Source: Dermatophagoides farinae
Lineage: Eukaryota > Arthropoda > Arachnida > Sarcoptiformes > Pyroglyphidae
Assembly (NCBI RefSeq): GCF_024713945.1
Contig: NC_134678.1
Span: forward strand, 4,712,001-4,776,000
Length of the DNA: 64,000 nt
Direction of reading: 5' to 3'
The translations under genes and the position numbers were made by a program. Each line of letters starts with the position of its first letter. The stretch's first letter is position 1. This document shows positions 21,601 to 35,419 of this stretch, in pieces. The notes under the pieces are model-generated. The model was given only the letters and a program-made list of their open reading frames with translations, had not been told where the DNA came from and ran no database searches.

Positions 21601-24600
21601 TTAACAGATTCACCAACAACGTTCAGTAAAAATTTTAATTTACTAACTTACCTTTCATCAAAATCTTCGTCTTCATTATCACTAAACGATTCAGAGAAAT
21701 CGCCGACGATTTTTCCGTGATTGAGATAAAAGTTGACAAAAGTGGAGATTGTTCCAATCGAAAGTAATAACTTGTATTCTTCATCGCCTTGTTTGGCAAA
21801 TTCCAAAAGAAATGAAAAATATTCAGCGAGATATTTGATATTCGGCCTGGCAATTATTAGATCTGAATTGACCAATGAAATCAATCGTCTGATGAAAGCC
21901 GTAACTGGCAGATTGAGCTCAACTGATGGACGGATACCATCTTCGGTTATTGACGATGCAAGTGGATGCATATAAATCGATGGATGTATTGGTTTCAGTT
22001 TTTGTATGACATGTATGCATAGGCGAACAAAGATTTGGCGTACGGTTTGATTGGAACATTTGAATAAAATTTTCATCGACCACCAATCATTTTCAGCAAG
22101 ATGATTCACAATCCATTCGCAAGCCTTTTTTGAATTATTGAATTGTTTTATCAACAATTCTATCCAACTGGGAATTGTCGGTTTTTCTTTGGCATGAATT
22201 AACGTTTCTAAAACAAACAATGTTGCTAAACGTATTGAAATCAATGTTGATTGACTAGAAATAACACCAGAAAATGTGTGTGGAGTTTGTGTGACTACTC
22301 TCCAAATGAAATCAAAATATGCATGTTCAAAAATTAATTTGTCGCGTACAAACGAAATGTTATCGCTCCAAATCCAGTCGATCAATTCTTTCGATAGATT
22401 TTCAAATGTTATAGCTGCTGGAATTTGATTTTTATCATTATTAATAGTATTTATATCTTCACATTTCTCATAAAATAACATATAAGCCGAATTCGTTTTT
22501 TCGAAACTAAAATCCATAAATTTATCGTTGGTCTAAATGCAAACAAAAAAAATATGTTGATCAAGATGTTGTAAAGAATACTTATTTTTTTTATATTACC
22601 TTATCATATGTTTTGCTAGTCATCTCGCCACCAAAACATTCGGTGGCGATCTGAGCTTTATCGAATAGCTTAACTTCTGCATCATTGAATAAAAACCATT
22701 TATTTCGTGTAGGACTTTGTGGATCTCGATCCTGGATGAAACAATAATAATGACCTCCCTCAGCTGTTCCAGTGTGCACAGTTACGCCAATCAAATCATA
22801 TTTAGTACTAGTTTCCTCGTTTAGCTCACCATTGTCGAATAGTTTTTCATTTGGTAGATTCAACAGATTTTTTTCTAGATATGGGGCCATGTCCAACACG
22901 AAGGGAAATGAAAAATGAGTGTTGACTTTTTCCTTGGTCATCGTTATCATATTGAAAGTATAACGCATCGTGTTAAAACACAAAATTTTTGGCAATTTTT
23001 TGATGCAAGCTCGTTTTTCAGCACGTACTTTTTTTCCACAAACCGAACAATTATACATATTATCGCCATCAAGGGTATCCTTAACAGTCAATTCGTTCAA
23101 AGATTCATAAAGATCCCGCATGTCAGCTACTTGACATCGAAGCGTATAAAATTCTTCCATAGTTTGGCTGATATGAGGACAATCTAGGGAAACCACATTG
23201 TTGGATTGTAATCCACTAAAATGTTTTTTGACCATGTCTTTAAGATCTAGAGTCATTTCTTCGAGTTTGGTAATCAGATCAGTGAAGAATTCGGTCATAT
23301 CTTTTTGTTCACAGATATTTAACGGCTGATGATCCATTGTATATACTTTACAAAAGTTTTTTGGGTTATAGGCTTTTCGTTCAGATTCTTGAAGGAAAAT
23401 GAACATTTTCTGCAATTCTCGCAGAATGGATTCATGCTTAATGACAGTTGACAAATTAGTAGTCAAGATAGCATTTCGTGCTTCAGTAAGCATGAAAAGA
23501 TGCTGCATACAAGAAGCCATATAACAAGTTGCACCTAGGTTGGTTAATCCAACAAAATCAGAACGGCTTTCATCTTGAGGCCAATATTCCCAAGGATAAG
23601 GTGATGATCTACCAAGAATTTCATGGCGATGTTGATCAATAAGTAGATTGGTCAATATGACATAATTATCTTCATTGCCCTTGATCAATTCCAATAATAA
23701 ATCAAAAGCAGTCTTACGAGTGTGAATATTTTTACATTTAGGTGATTCTCGATGATTGAACGTTGGCAAAGCAAAAAGACAATCAAATATTCTAATTATC
23801 AATTCTTTGCTTTCCTGTCTGTTTTTGATAAGTGAATTGTTCTTCAGAATAACCGTCAATAATAAAAATAGACCTTTTAGACCTTCATCTTCAGATTGAT
23901 TTTTATTCAATTCAAAGTTTTCTCGATTGAATATTAGATTGGCCACTTGAATCGGTAAATTTTCAGAATCGATATCATCTTTAGAGTTAGGCTTTTGTGA
24001 ATATAAATGATCAATCAAACGACAGACTAATATAAAATAATCTCTATTGCCAGGACAAAAAGTTTCTTTGTCATCAGAACAGAATCGATTTGAAATTCGT
24101 GGGATATTGACCAATGATGCTTCTTCGAGAAAACTCAACAAAACTTTGAGAAACTTTGGAAGAAATTTGCAGCACAATTCGGGATTCAGGCTTAAGAACA
24201 CGCGGGAGAACACGGTACTGGATTCTTTTCTGACCATTTGATCTACATCGTCTATAAGGAGCTTTTTGATGATTTCTTTGGCATTTTTTGATTCAAAAAA
24301 CAAATAGAAAACGTCAGGATCAGAATAACACCACGATGTGAAAAATGTTAATGTGATGAGCACGACTTGTGAACGTGACCAAATGGAAGTTTGATAAATG
24401 AGCTTAGAATTCATGAATACATGGTTCAAAATTATCATTATAGCGTCCAACAATTTTTCTTTATCTTCTATGATGGCCAATATTTCTGGACTGAATTTCA
24501 GCAAAGAATTTTTTTCAAGAGAGTTTTTTCGTATTCGTTTATTTTTCCGCATTTCAATATTAGAACATGAACTCAAATTGGTTTGATCGCTAGAACAAGT

Positions 24601-27600
24601 TTGTTAGACTGGATAGATAGATAACAAAAAAAATGCTTACCAGGTTTTGTCAAATTCTAATCTATGAATTACGTCATCATTTTTCACCGTAACTTTGGTG
24701 AATTGATATAAAATTTGAACTAACGATGTGAGACAATCTTGTTTCCATTCAGTCCAATCTCGTTTCAATTTGATCGAACTTACGACATCAATAAATGTTC
24801 GATAAAAAAAGCGTAATCCTCCAGTCTCGATAAATACCTGTGGCCAATGTTTGTTAATTTTACGGTAATTTTCTACTAATTGACAAGCGTAAATTAATTT
24901 CTGGTTGGAATTTGACGGAAAAATCTCTTTGTAAAAATCATCATAATCAACACTACAGCTGATCTCATCATTACTGAATTGATTAATAGAAAATTTTTCT
25001 TTATCATTGCTTTGAACAGCATAGAATTTTGACTCTAATTGCTGAAAATTTTTGATGATCTGGTAAGGTGTTGGTAACATCTGCACAATTTCCCAGATAT
25101 TTCGAGACAGTATTCGAGCTTTTAAATTATTCACATTAATCATGTCTAATTGTTGCATCAGTATAAATAAGAGTTCGAAATTGCTTTGTTCAATTAAGAG
25201 ATTCTTAGGATTTTTTTGTTTGAACTCTTCGTTCGAAAATGGCAAGGATAACACGTTTGATGATTTGGTTAAGGTGTGCTTGCAAATATGGAAAGAGATG
25301 TTGTTCATTTGGTTGTCCTTGAAATTCAATTCAAGCAAACGTTTTTCATCACAGTCAAAAGAAATTTCGTGATCTGCATGGAAATATTAATTTTAATTTT
25401 AAAAAAAATAAAACAATCATTTAATTACCGTTCAGTACTAGACAAATTAGTTGATCTAAATCTGTAGATTGGCCGGGTTCCAATGCCTTTCGAAGAGAAC
25501 GCCACCAATGTTGAACTTCCGCTCGAAGATCTCCAATATAATCGAACATTGAAAATTCAAATGTATTCTTGTCGTTGAACGGTGAACAAACCATTATATT
25601 AATCACAGGTTCGGGTTTGTCAGGAATGCGATGCAATGATAGATCGAAACTAGACGAAAGCTTGAGAGAACGAAAAAAAAAGGAATATCTTGCATGGAAT
25701 ACTTCCAAATAAGTTTTCAGCAATATAACAGCTCTTTCAATGATCAAGAGACTTCGGTTACAAGAAATGGGAAGCAAAATTGATGCATCTTTTAAATAGC
25801 TAATACAAGAGCGAATAAATTCTTCTTCTTTATCAAAACGATTTGTACAGCTCAATAGATTGATATAATAATTATTTAGATGACGACTAGCATTCATGGA
25901 AACATTCTGGTTAGGATTCTTGAAAGCAATATCCCATAGCAGCTTCACAACAATATTAAATGTTTTAGGATTTTCACAATTTTTAGAAAGAATGAAACCA
26001 TGTAGATTTTGAAGAAGTTCTAGCGAAATCAATGAAAATGATTCCGGCTTTAGGAATGGCATCTTTTCACATAATATATGCTTGATGATATCAATGTTCA
26101 AGCCGTTATTAAGCTTTATTTGATCTAAAATGATATTAGAATTCAAATCAATCAAAAATCATAAAGAGATATAGGTCACTTACTTAGAAGCCAATCAAAA
26201 AATTCATCCATAATCTCGTTAGATTCGCATTTGGTGAACACATCCCAAAGAATGTCTACATGTTCTTGCGAAAAGTTCAAATTTTCGTGCGAACCAGCAT
26301 AAATAAAAACAAAACTAAGAAAATTCAGCCTTATTTGAATTTCCTCTTTGGGAGAGTAAAATTGCGATTTCAGCATACACCATTGTCGATAGTATTGATC
26401 ATCTTTTTGGTCACAGTTTGCAATCGAATACTTATAATGAGTCATGAAGAGACTGAGATTGTTGAAAAACAATTTCAACATATTCTTTTCTTTTTCACAG
26501 TTGTGAATTATCTTCCGAATTAATTTACCTTCCTGATATTGATAAAATGAAGAGAATAATTTTTGAAGCAAACGCAACGATGTGATAACTGAATAATTTC
26601 TTGCCAAATTTTCCAGACAACCTGATATGAATTTAAATCGTAGTTCCCGATTACTAGCACAACAGATTGTGTTCCAGAATATTTTTTCTGCAGCATTAGC
26701 CAAATCTTCATTAAGAGAATTCAACATGTCATCTTGAAGAATATCATATAATAACGTATTTCCAGGTTTGTGCACATCAGATATTCGGAATCGAAAATCA
26801 TCTTATAATGGGTGAAAATTATGGAAATGAGTTAGATTAATATATTAAATTATTTAAATTACCTCTCCATTTAGTTTTAGGTGGTTGATCTACAAAGTCT
26901 TGATGTTTATTTCGAACAGAATCTTCACTTAACAAACCAAGATCAATTTCCATTTTATTGTTATCAAAACCATCATCATCACCAGGATTCATTCTTTTGT
27001 TCTGCCATTGGATAGATGGATCAACAGCGGGATCATCGTTATTCATATATTCCTTTATTTGTATGTGACAACTCAAACTACTCAATTCATCACCTAGGCA
27101 TAAAAAATGAATATAATAGATTAAAATTTTGGTTGTGATTAAATAAAATACCGTTAATTTTAAAATCATTGTCTTTTTGTGAATCAGAAACATTCTCAGT
27201 GATCTCCATATCAAATTCGCTATCCGAAGATTGATTGTCACCATCATCGCCAATATTCAATTTAGGAGCTGTTGCTTTATCCAATTCATGCATTTGTGGA
27301 CTACTCAAAGTTACATCAAATTCATCCTCTTCATCTTCATCACTGACTTCTATCGAGCTTGCAGACGAACTGTTTGTCTTGATTGTTCGTTCTGAGATAG
27401 AAGAAAGGAATAAAATAAATTAGCAAACCAATATAGTTACACACACCCTAACCTTTAAATAGTGAAGACATTATGGAATTTTTATTCAAAATGCTTTCGT
27501 CGAACCCAACTTTTTCATTAGACATATATGAACAATTCGAAAGCATATCGGGCTGAATTCCATTGAATAACCAAATATATTTGATAACATTTGAAGCCAG

Positions 27601-29056
27601 GTTCAATGTATGTTCAGAATAATCCTTTGGTTTGATCTTCCATAAATGATTGTATAGATGATATACAATATCTATTTTGAGGTTTTTTATCAATTGGCAG
27701 AGTATATCAAGCACGTATCGTTCATAATGTTTAAGTTGGGCTGCACTCCAAATGAGATCTACATGTTCAGCGGTAAGTCTTGGCGCGATAAAATTCAGAA
27801 TGAAATGGCTTTGCTTAATCATTTCTACATGTGAATTTGGTCCATAAATATTTTCAAGAATTCTGTTTTCAATCAACCATTGGCCAAGAAGATCTCTTAT
27901 ATTTTCCATATTTACATCTATTTTAAATAAAATTGAAATTTCGATAAAAATTAATGTTTTAATCACTTACTCATTGAGTTATGTGGGAGATCATTGTAGA
28001 TAGTGATACAGGTGTTGATTTGAGCCAAACCTGATAGTCGCATTGTTAATGTTGATGATGTAAAATACTTGTGAGCAATCTTCAATCCATCTCCATCGAG
28101 GCCAAAATTATTGAAATTATATTCCTTTACAACTGACCAAATGTATTCAAACATTGCTCGGTTAGTGGTATTTCTTAAATCATTATCTCGGATTTTACAC
28201 AGGTAATTTATCACATGTGTTCGCAATGTGACTAGTTCAGGATTGATAGCAGACAGATTGAAATAATACTTAAGGCTCTGTATTGTTGATATCAACGAAT
28301 TGGCATAGGAGATCGTAAGACAACTTGGATCAGATTCTTTAAAACAATCGATGAACAATTTGAATCCGGATGTTTCGATGAAGTGGACGATTTTTCGCAT
28401 CAAAAATATAGGCATTTCATAATCACTGAGATCACAATAGTTTGACAAGATCTTTATCTCTTTAGCCGATAATTCTTCATTTTTTGTATAATTAGAATGT
28501 TTATATGTAACATAGAGAGGAAAAGAAACTTGAAATGCCTGTAATATATGAAAATATTTAGATAAGCATTAAAAATTTTTTTGAAATATCACCTTTGACA
28601 ATAATAGCAATAATCTTTCTTTATCTTCATTACTCCAATCTTCGAAGAATAATGAATATTTTGATTCCTTGGTAATAATGGTATTGAGAAAATTAAAAGA
28701 TTTTATGATCACTGATTGCACCAGATTATTGAAGCGTGTAAAATTTTTTTGATCTTTATAACAACAAGTGCAATGTCTATGAGCGGAAGAATAAACAAAA
28801 AAAAATAATCATATGACGATTAACAATTACAATTATTCTTACTTGGTGGACCAATTATTCATATAATTAATCAACAAATTTAGATCATCTCTTTCCAATA
28901 TATGACCATCCGGATCTTCGGATGTTTGGCATTCATCATCTGAAAATGAAAATAAATTTTTAAAAATCATGATAAATTTCTAAATGTTTATTTACATTTG
29001 GAAAGAAGAACAATCATTTCTTTACAATTATCACAAAAACTTTCTATAAGTGACAT
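18646..29056 (-). CDS. USP34: USP34-type ubiquitin carboxyl-terminal hydrolase (puffyeye ortholog)
   Basis: A large gene of about 15 or more exons joined by short GT-AG introns, encoding roughly 3,000 residues. It starts MSLIESFCDNCKEM at 29056 and ends at 18646. The N-terminal scaffold matches USP34 closely (YMNNWSTKHCTCCYKDQKNF, and FPLYVTYKH in the next exon). The protease domain lies in 22601-24590: Cys box GLTNLGATCYMASC with the nucleophile codon at 23524-23526, zinc-ribbon Cys pair YNCSVCGKKV, and His box HTGTAEGGHYYCF with the His codon at 22750-22752, so it appears active. Long HEAT-like segments follow, including SHQNIQWAFKNITPYSNQY, typical of USP34. USP34 family enzymes remove ubiquitin from proteins including axin and Myc-pathway factors. 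Confidence 0.95.
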
Positions 29057-30062
29057 GATGATAATGAAATTCGATCACTGGGATTTTGGAATTAATATGT
29101 CTTAGTTACAGATTTTATTCGATGAAAAGAATCATTGATATATTTTAGATGATGATCATAAGTGATGAATTTATTTTTTTATTTAAAGAATATTGAAATT
29201 ACATTATAATGATGGCCCGATAAATTTATTTGTTCTCAGGAATAGTGATTCTTTTTTAAACTGTTCATTCACAAAACAAAGGATTATTTAATGGACCATT
29301 GGAAATTGTTTAAAGTAAAAAATCTTCAACAATTGTTTTGGTTGTCTATTCATTTATACACTAATAATGTGTGTAAGTGGTATCATCATCACTCTTTTCT
29401 TTGCTTTTTTTTCGATGATTCGGTATCAATGAGATCATGTGTGTGGCTATAAGAGTATACAGTGGGAACTCTACTTACGAACAATTACGTTCCAGAAGAA
29501 TATGTTCGTAAGTCTAATTTCTAACATTTTAATGGTAACAAATCATGTATTGAAAAAGCTTTCATTCAAAATTAGGAAATCAATTTGAACAAATGATAGA
29601 CTTTCGCATATGTGTGTTTAATATAAAAACTGCTGAAAAAAAAATTTTTAATATCCGGTTGAAATTCAGTAATTTCATCATTTATAACACTTTATCAGTT
29701 TATTCGACAACTAAAAAAATCATCATTGGTTGATTCTACATTCTTTTTTTTCGTTGGAATAGTTTAGAATTTCAAATTAAGAGAAAATTTTTTTTTTTTT
29801 TTTTTTGTTAAAATTTTGTTCGTAAGTCCGAATATTCGTAAGTCGAGTAACCACTGTATTACATTTTCTAAAACCTTTTTCATACTCTACATGCTACTTA
29901 CTAATAAATGGCATGTATAAATTGAAATATTTCAAAACTTATTGATATGTGGCGCGTATTTGTAAAAAATCTTTGATTAAATTTTATTTTTACATTAATA
30001 AAATATATCATATAATAATAGAATTTTTACATTAAGTTTAAATAATCATAATCAAAGAATCA
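29057..30062. other. Gap between MED23 and USP34 containing a MITE
   Basis: About 1 kb of AT-rich DNA downstream of MED23 and upstream of USP34 on the minus strand. It holds the 397-bp MITE annotated separately. No coding sequence or CATGCATGC motif is seen near the USP34 start. Confidence 0.5.
29460..29856. mobile_element. 397-bp MITE with CAGTGG terminal inverted repeats and TA duplication
   Basis: The left end is CAGTGGGAACTCTACTTACG. The right end, reverse-complemented, is CAGTGGTTACTCGACTTACG. They match at 17 of 20 bases and both run on into AA. TA flanks both sides. ACTTACGAAC recurs inside both ends in opposite orientation. There is no open frame of note. This is a non-autonomous element of the Tc1/mariner/pogo class. 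The left end also resembles that of the 16550-16801 copy (CAGTGG, CTC, TTA, CGTTCCA spacing), so the two probably share a source family. Confidence 0.8.
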
Positions 30063-33000
30063 TTAACCACTGACAGAATCATCAGAAATTTGAGAAAGAA
30101 AACGTAATTTTTGTTGAAGTTCTGGCCGCATTGTATCTATTCGTTCATCGATATATTTCTGCAAAAGATTCCCAGTAAATCGATCTGTGGACAAAATTTT
30201 TTTTTATATAAATCTAAATATAAATGTAATATAGTTAATTACTTACATTTGAAATGATAAAACAAGTCACAAATAGTGTCGATATGATAAAGGTGAGTAC
30301 ATTTCTTGTCTACCGTATCCAACATTTGGTACAATTCATGAGCTATAGCAATAATACATTTAGTACGTTCACTTTGTAAACGTTGTAAAAATGGTCCAAC
30401 AAAATAGCAAACCAATATCAATTGTTCTTCTGTCTGAACGATCGGTTTGATCTTTTCTTTTATGAATTGTGGCATCAAACATAATTGGCCAAATGTACCA
30501 TGATACCAATAAGAATGCGATAAAGCCATTGTGTAGCTCATATCGTTCTCATAGAAATTTGCATGGCTATTTTTGAAATCAAAAATGTGAAAAAAACTCT
30601 TCCCAAGGAAAGCACGAGGATTTTTCAATAGTTCCACAAGACGTTCTTTAAGTACAGAGGAATAACTTTCAGGCAATGCCGTGAATATCAAACCGATTGC
30701 GTTGATCCATAATTCAATATCTTGTCGAGATATATTCTTATGGCTATTGGCTACAACATTGATTAATTGATTCGATACATCGAATGGTTTTCCAGGCAAT
30801 GCTAAAATTTCCACACAAGTTACATACAGAGCATGTGATTGAATATTGGAAAATTCATTGAATCGATAATCGGTCATACTGAATGGACATTTGCTTGGAG
30901 AAGATAATGTGTCGACAAATCGTCCAATCAAAAATTTGTAATATTCTGGATCTAATTTTATAATTTTATTAATTATTATTATAATAAACAATCAAACATT
31001 GAGAAAATATTAATCTTACCAGGATTCCATTCTTCATCGTTATTTTTTTGACAATAATTCATAAATGGCTCAGATATGGCCCAATTTTTAGGTCGATAAT
31101 CTTTAAAAGCATTAATGATAGTAAACACCAGTTTTTTCTTCAATTTCGTTTTTCCCTTTAAATTTGTTTCATAATAATGCAGGGTATTGTACAGGAATGT
31201 GATCGGGTAGCTATGAAATTTATACAGGCAGCCGTATTCATCCAATAATGTATCGACAAAATTCGAGACGAATTCATTTCCACATGAAAGCATTTCGATA
31301 AGACGATGAATAATTATATCTTATAATTAGAAAAATAATCTTTAGTCAATGAAAAAGTTCAATTTAATTGTTTGTACAAACCAAAAACTGGCAATATTCT
31401 CAAACAAATATTGCTGAAAATCGGTGGTATATTAATCTGACTTCCCAGATTGTTGACATCCTGTAAATGGTCGAAATAATATTTTTCCGGGTATTTCTAA
31501 ACAAGATTAACAAGAATCAATAAGTCGTTAACTAATACGTATCGCTATATATACTATATATATACAAACCCTGAGGAAATTATTCTGTACTTCTGTCCAA
31601 TTATACTGCTGCCAATGTTCGGGTGAGTTTTCTCTAACAAAATCATTAACACGATTTTTGACATCGGAATTTTTAACAATCAACAATTGAATGATGAAAA
31701 AACAAACTTGTGCTTTGTTTCCTTCAAAACTTCGTAAAGCTAGACATAATAATAGTTTATCCAAAGTAACGACGTGGCATTTCCAAATGAGATCATTCAC
31801 AGCTTCTTTTGATTTGCTTACATGTGATCCACCGAGTAAATTAGCAAATTCGAGTACAAGAAAATCGGCAAAAGTTCGAAGGTGATTCGATAAAGCTTTA
31901 ACACCAATTTTATCTAAAATCTTATAAGATACTTGTGGAATATGTTCATTATCCAGAAGCATTTTGTAAAGAAGACAATAAATCAACGGCGGGGTTCCTT
32001 GCGAAGTAAAATGTTTGATACGATCATTATCATTCGTTATAGATTTCCATCGACGATATTCTTCATCAACAGATTTTTTCAACTGTGCATGATTAGTTTC
32101 TTTTTTGGTACTGGATTGATAAAATTCACTGATAATCGGTGGAAAACATTGAAGCGTGAATGAAGGCCATGCCAAATTGCTATTGAGGTTTTTAATCTCT
32201 TTGAGAATTTCTTGCACCCAATGGACATATTGCTCGCTGGATAATGCTTCGGTTCCAGTTATGTGGGTAGCGCGAGCTAATGTATATATGAAAATTTTGT
32301 ATAATTCTTCGGAATCTGGTGGTAAAAAATTATAAGTCTCATCGACTATCTTTGGCCGCACAGTACAAAAAGCAATAAATTCGAAACAATTAAATCCATA
32401 CAAAATTTTCAATGCAGTATTTTCCATGAATGAATATAGTTGAATATGATTAATTTGAGTAACAATCGATTTGTTGAAAAGTTGTCGCAACAATTGTATT
32501 TGATTGGCACAATTTATTCGATGCAGTCGATAAGAATAGATTTCTAACAAACTAAATAGATAGCTCCATCCATGAATTTTGGAAATTTGTACCATCAACT
32601 GACTCCAAGTTTTGGTCTCTTCATGTTGATCGATTTCACTAATTGATGTTAACCGGCAATATGTTTCTACTAAATATGAAGGGAATGTTGGTACAGTTTT
32701 AGCTTGCATAACACTAAAAAAACGTTTCATTATGTATGATGTTAACCTGTCATGAATTAAACGATTTATAAAATCATCATTTATAAGTCTATAATAGAAA
32801 CTCACTCTTTTCGAGTGTGAATGGTTAACGAATCAAGCATTTCCATCGAGATTGGAGGATCATCACTCATTTGCTGTACAGATGTCGATGTGTTCATTTT
32901 GTTTCTGGTTTCTAAAATATTGTCGACAAAATATCTAAATATTTTTGAGTACAATTCCGGATTGGATGAATCTAGAAATTGGTAGAAATCAAACAATAAT

Positions 33001-34866
33001 TGGTGACATAGCATTAAATAATTGAAAAAACATACAAGAATTGCATAAAATAGCAATTGAGTAATCTTTCGTCAAATTTAAATTTGAACTATGACGTAAA
33101 TAATCGATGTGTAATTTGATTGCGATTGGTATTCGAGGCTGAAATTTTAAACCATCCAAATCATTTTTTGTTATAAAAATGAAAATCGAAGCTGCTGACA
33201 TTATGAAGACACTATTTCGTTTGCGGAAATCTGGCAAGGGTAGAGGTTCTTTTTCGATATATAATAGATCGAATAGTTTTAAAATATTTGAAATAATAAG
33301 ATTGTCATTTTGGCTAGATGAATTGTTATCTGATGATGTTGGATATTCCATTCCGGATAATATTTGCAAGAGCGTCCACATCAAAAACTCTCGACATTTA
33401 ATCAGATGTGTGATTGGTGATATTTTACTATACTCATAAAGCTTTTCCAAAAGATTGTTGATCAATAATGAAAAAGAAATATTCTGATATTGAGAAACAA
33501 AATACAGAGTTGTAGATGAGATATGATTCCAAAGCATAACAATTTGAACAATATCATTTTCCATTTGATTAAAATCAAACTGTTCAAAATTACTGATTTC
33601 AAAAATTGATTTATAATTACAGCTTTTGATGACTGTACTAACGATAAGTTCGATTAATAATTTTTCAATAATATTAATGGAACGATTGTCTTTCAAATCT
33701 TGATGTTTGGCCAACGAAAGAATATGAGCAATGGTTTCACGAGAATTGTTTTGTTCAATGATTTGCAATAATAATGTTGATTGTGGTTCATTCAATTCCT
33801 TATCATATGGTAATAGGCCTTTCAATTTGTATTTAGCAGTTTTTTCATCTAAATTTAATGAATTGATCCAGAAACAATATCCAACAATAGGCATGATACG
33901 AGGTCGTCCAGAATGTGAAACAATTTTGGCTAAATCATGAGAATGTATAATGTAAATAAAACATTATAACAAGTTATATTGGATATAATTCAACATACCA
34001 ATCGGTCGAAAACTATCGACAAATACAGATATTAGTTTAGAAAACGCCTTAAAAAAGGTAAAAAGTTTGAGTTAAAGAGTTGAAACAGGAAGCAATTTAT
34101 TTATTAAATTTACCCAATGACCATTTCCATTTTGTAGAACTGTGTAGAATTTATTTTGAATTTCATCAAGCACCAAGTAAGCTGGTAACAGACTTGTATC
34201 TCGATCCAAAATCAATGCTATCAAGTTATGAAAGGCATGCACTTGTTGATAGATTGATTTGGAACATTTGATTGGTATCAATGATATTTTTGAGAGTAAT
34301 ATAGCTAATATATCTCGCACTTCTTTATATTTGACCAGATGGATGATACGTTCAATGAAATTTAATCCATTCACCCAATAGATTTCATTGTTCAATTCAA
34401 AATTTTCTGACAGGATACAACGACAAACAATCCTTTGACCAAAAATAATGAATCATGATAAGAAATTTAAAATAAAAAATTAAGAATATACTTACATCGG
34501 TTTCACTAGATCAGCTTCAATGATACCTACTAGAAATTCAAACAGTAAATCGCTCTGTTTGTGACCGATTGTTTTACTCATTTTATCGATATAAAATTTG
34601 ATATTACATTCAACAAGATTTGGTTCAACATCTTTGAAGATTGAAATCAATTTTTCTTGTAATACTTTTTTGGTTGTAAAATCATTTTGCGGTGATGTTT
34701 TGGTAAAACCTGAAAAACATTCATCTAATGAATTGTAATGCTGATGAAAAAAAAATATTAAAAATTTAATATATACACATAAATAATAATATTACAATAA
34801 TTAAATCGATGTAATTTTCAATTGGTTGTGGATTTATTAATGATTCCATTATGGTCAATGTATTCA
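30063..34866 (-). CDS. MED23: Mediator complex subunit 23
   Basis: About ten exons encode roughly 1,300 residues, near the human 1,368. Start is MNTLTIMESLINPQ at 34866; the stop codon is 30063-30065. Strong family signatures occur in order: GLLPYDKELNEPQSTLL (family NLPYDKDLLQPQ), MEMLDSLTIH, LEIYSYRLHRI, YTLARATHIT, SVDEEYRRWKSITND, LRTFADFLVLEF, RENSPEHW, YPITFLYNTLHYYE and VGPFLQRLQSERTKC. The last exon ends LRFLSQIS, matching the human C-terminus. MED23 links transcription activators such as ELK1 and C/EBP to Pol II through the Mediator tail. No domain beyond the conserved helical repeat body is visible, and no break in frame was found. Confidence 0.96.
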
Positions 34867-35419
34867 TTTGAAAATTTTAATTTATTGCCGCCGCACACAA
34901 ATCTACAACAATGGAATATTAATTGGAAAATAGATCAGAATACGCTCAATCAAACGCTCAGAGTGTGGTGAGACCAGAGTGTGAAATAAGCATGGTTAAC
35001 TGTACTGCGCATGTCGGTTTCGAACAAAAAAAATTCGACCAAACCATCTCGCGCTTTCAGTAATTTCAATTCGTGAATATTTTTCTGATTCATCATCAGA
35101 ATAATTATGTCAGTAACTTTTCATTTTTTTGGCAGTATTTTTTTTTATTCATTAAAAAAATTCTTTTTCAACAACAGTTCTTCAACAATTTTACTGACAA
35201 AATATAAAATTAATTACATAAAGTGCGCCATTTTAATTTATTAATTTTTAATTCATTTCAAAAATTATACAAAACATCAAATCATATTGTTAATAATATA
35301 TTGATCACAAAAATATAAATAATTAATTAATAAAATAATTAATTTGTACATAAATACGATGGAATGATAAGATGAGAGTTATCGAATTCAATTCAAAGAC
35401 TAGAATACAATGTTTATCA
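34867..35419. other. Region between the PARP-like gene and MED23
   Basis: AT-rich except near MED23, where a GC-richer patch (about 34890-35080) has two GAGTGTG direct repeats and looser GCATGG and GCATG sites. This is the likely MED23 promoter. The rest is AT-rich 3' flank of the PARP-like gene. Confidence 0.4.
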
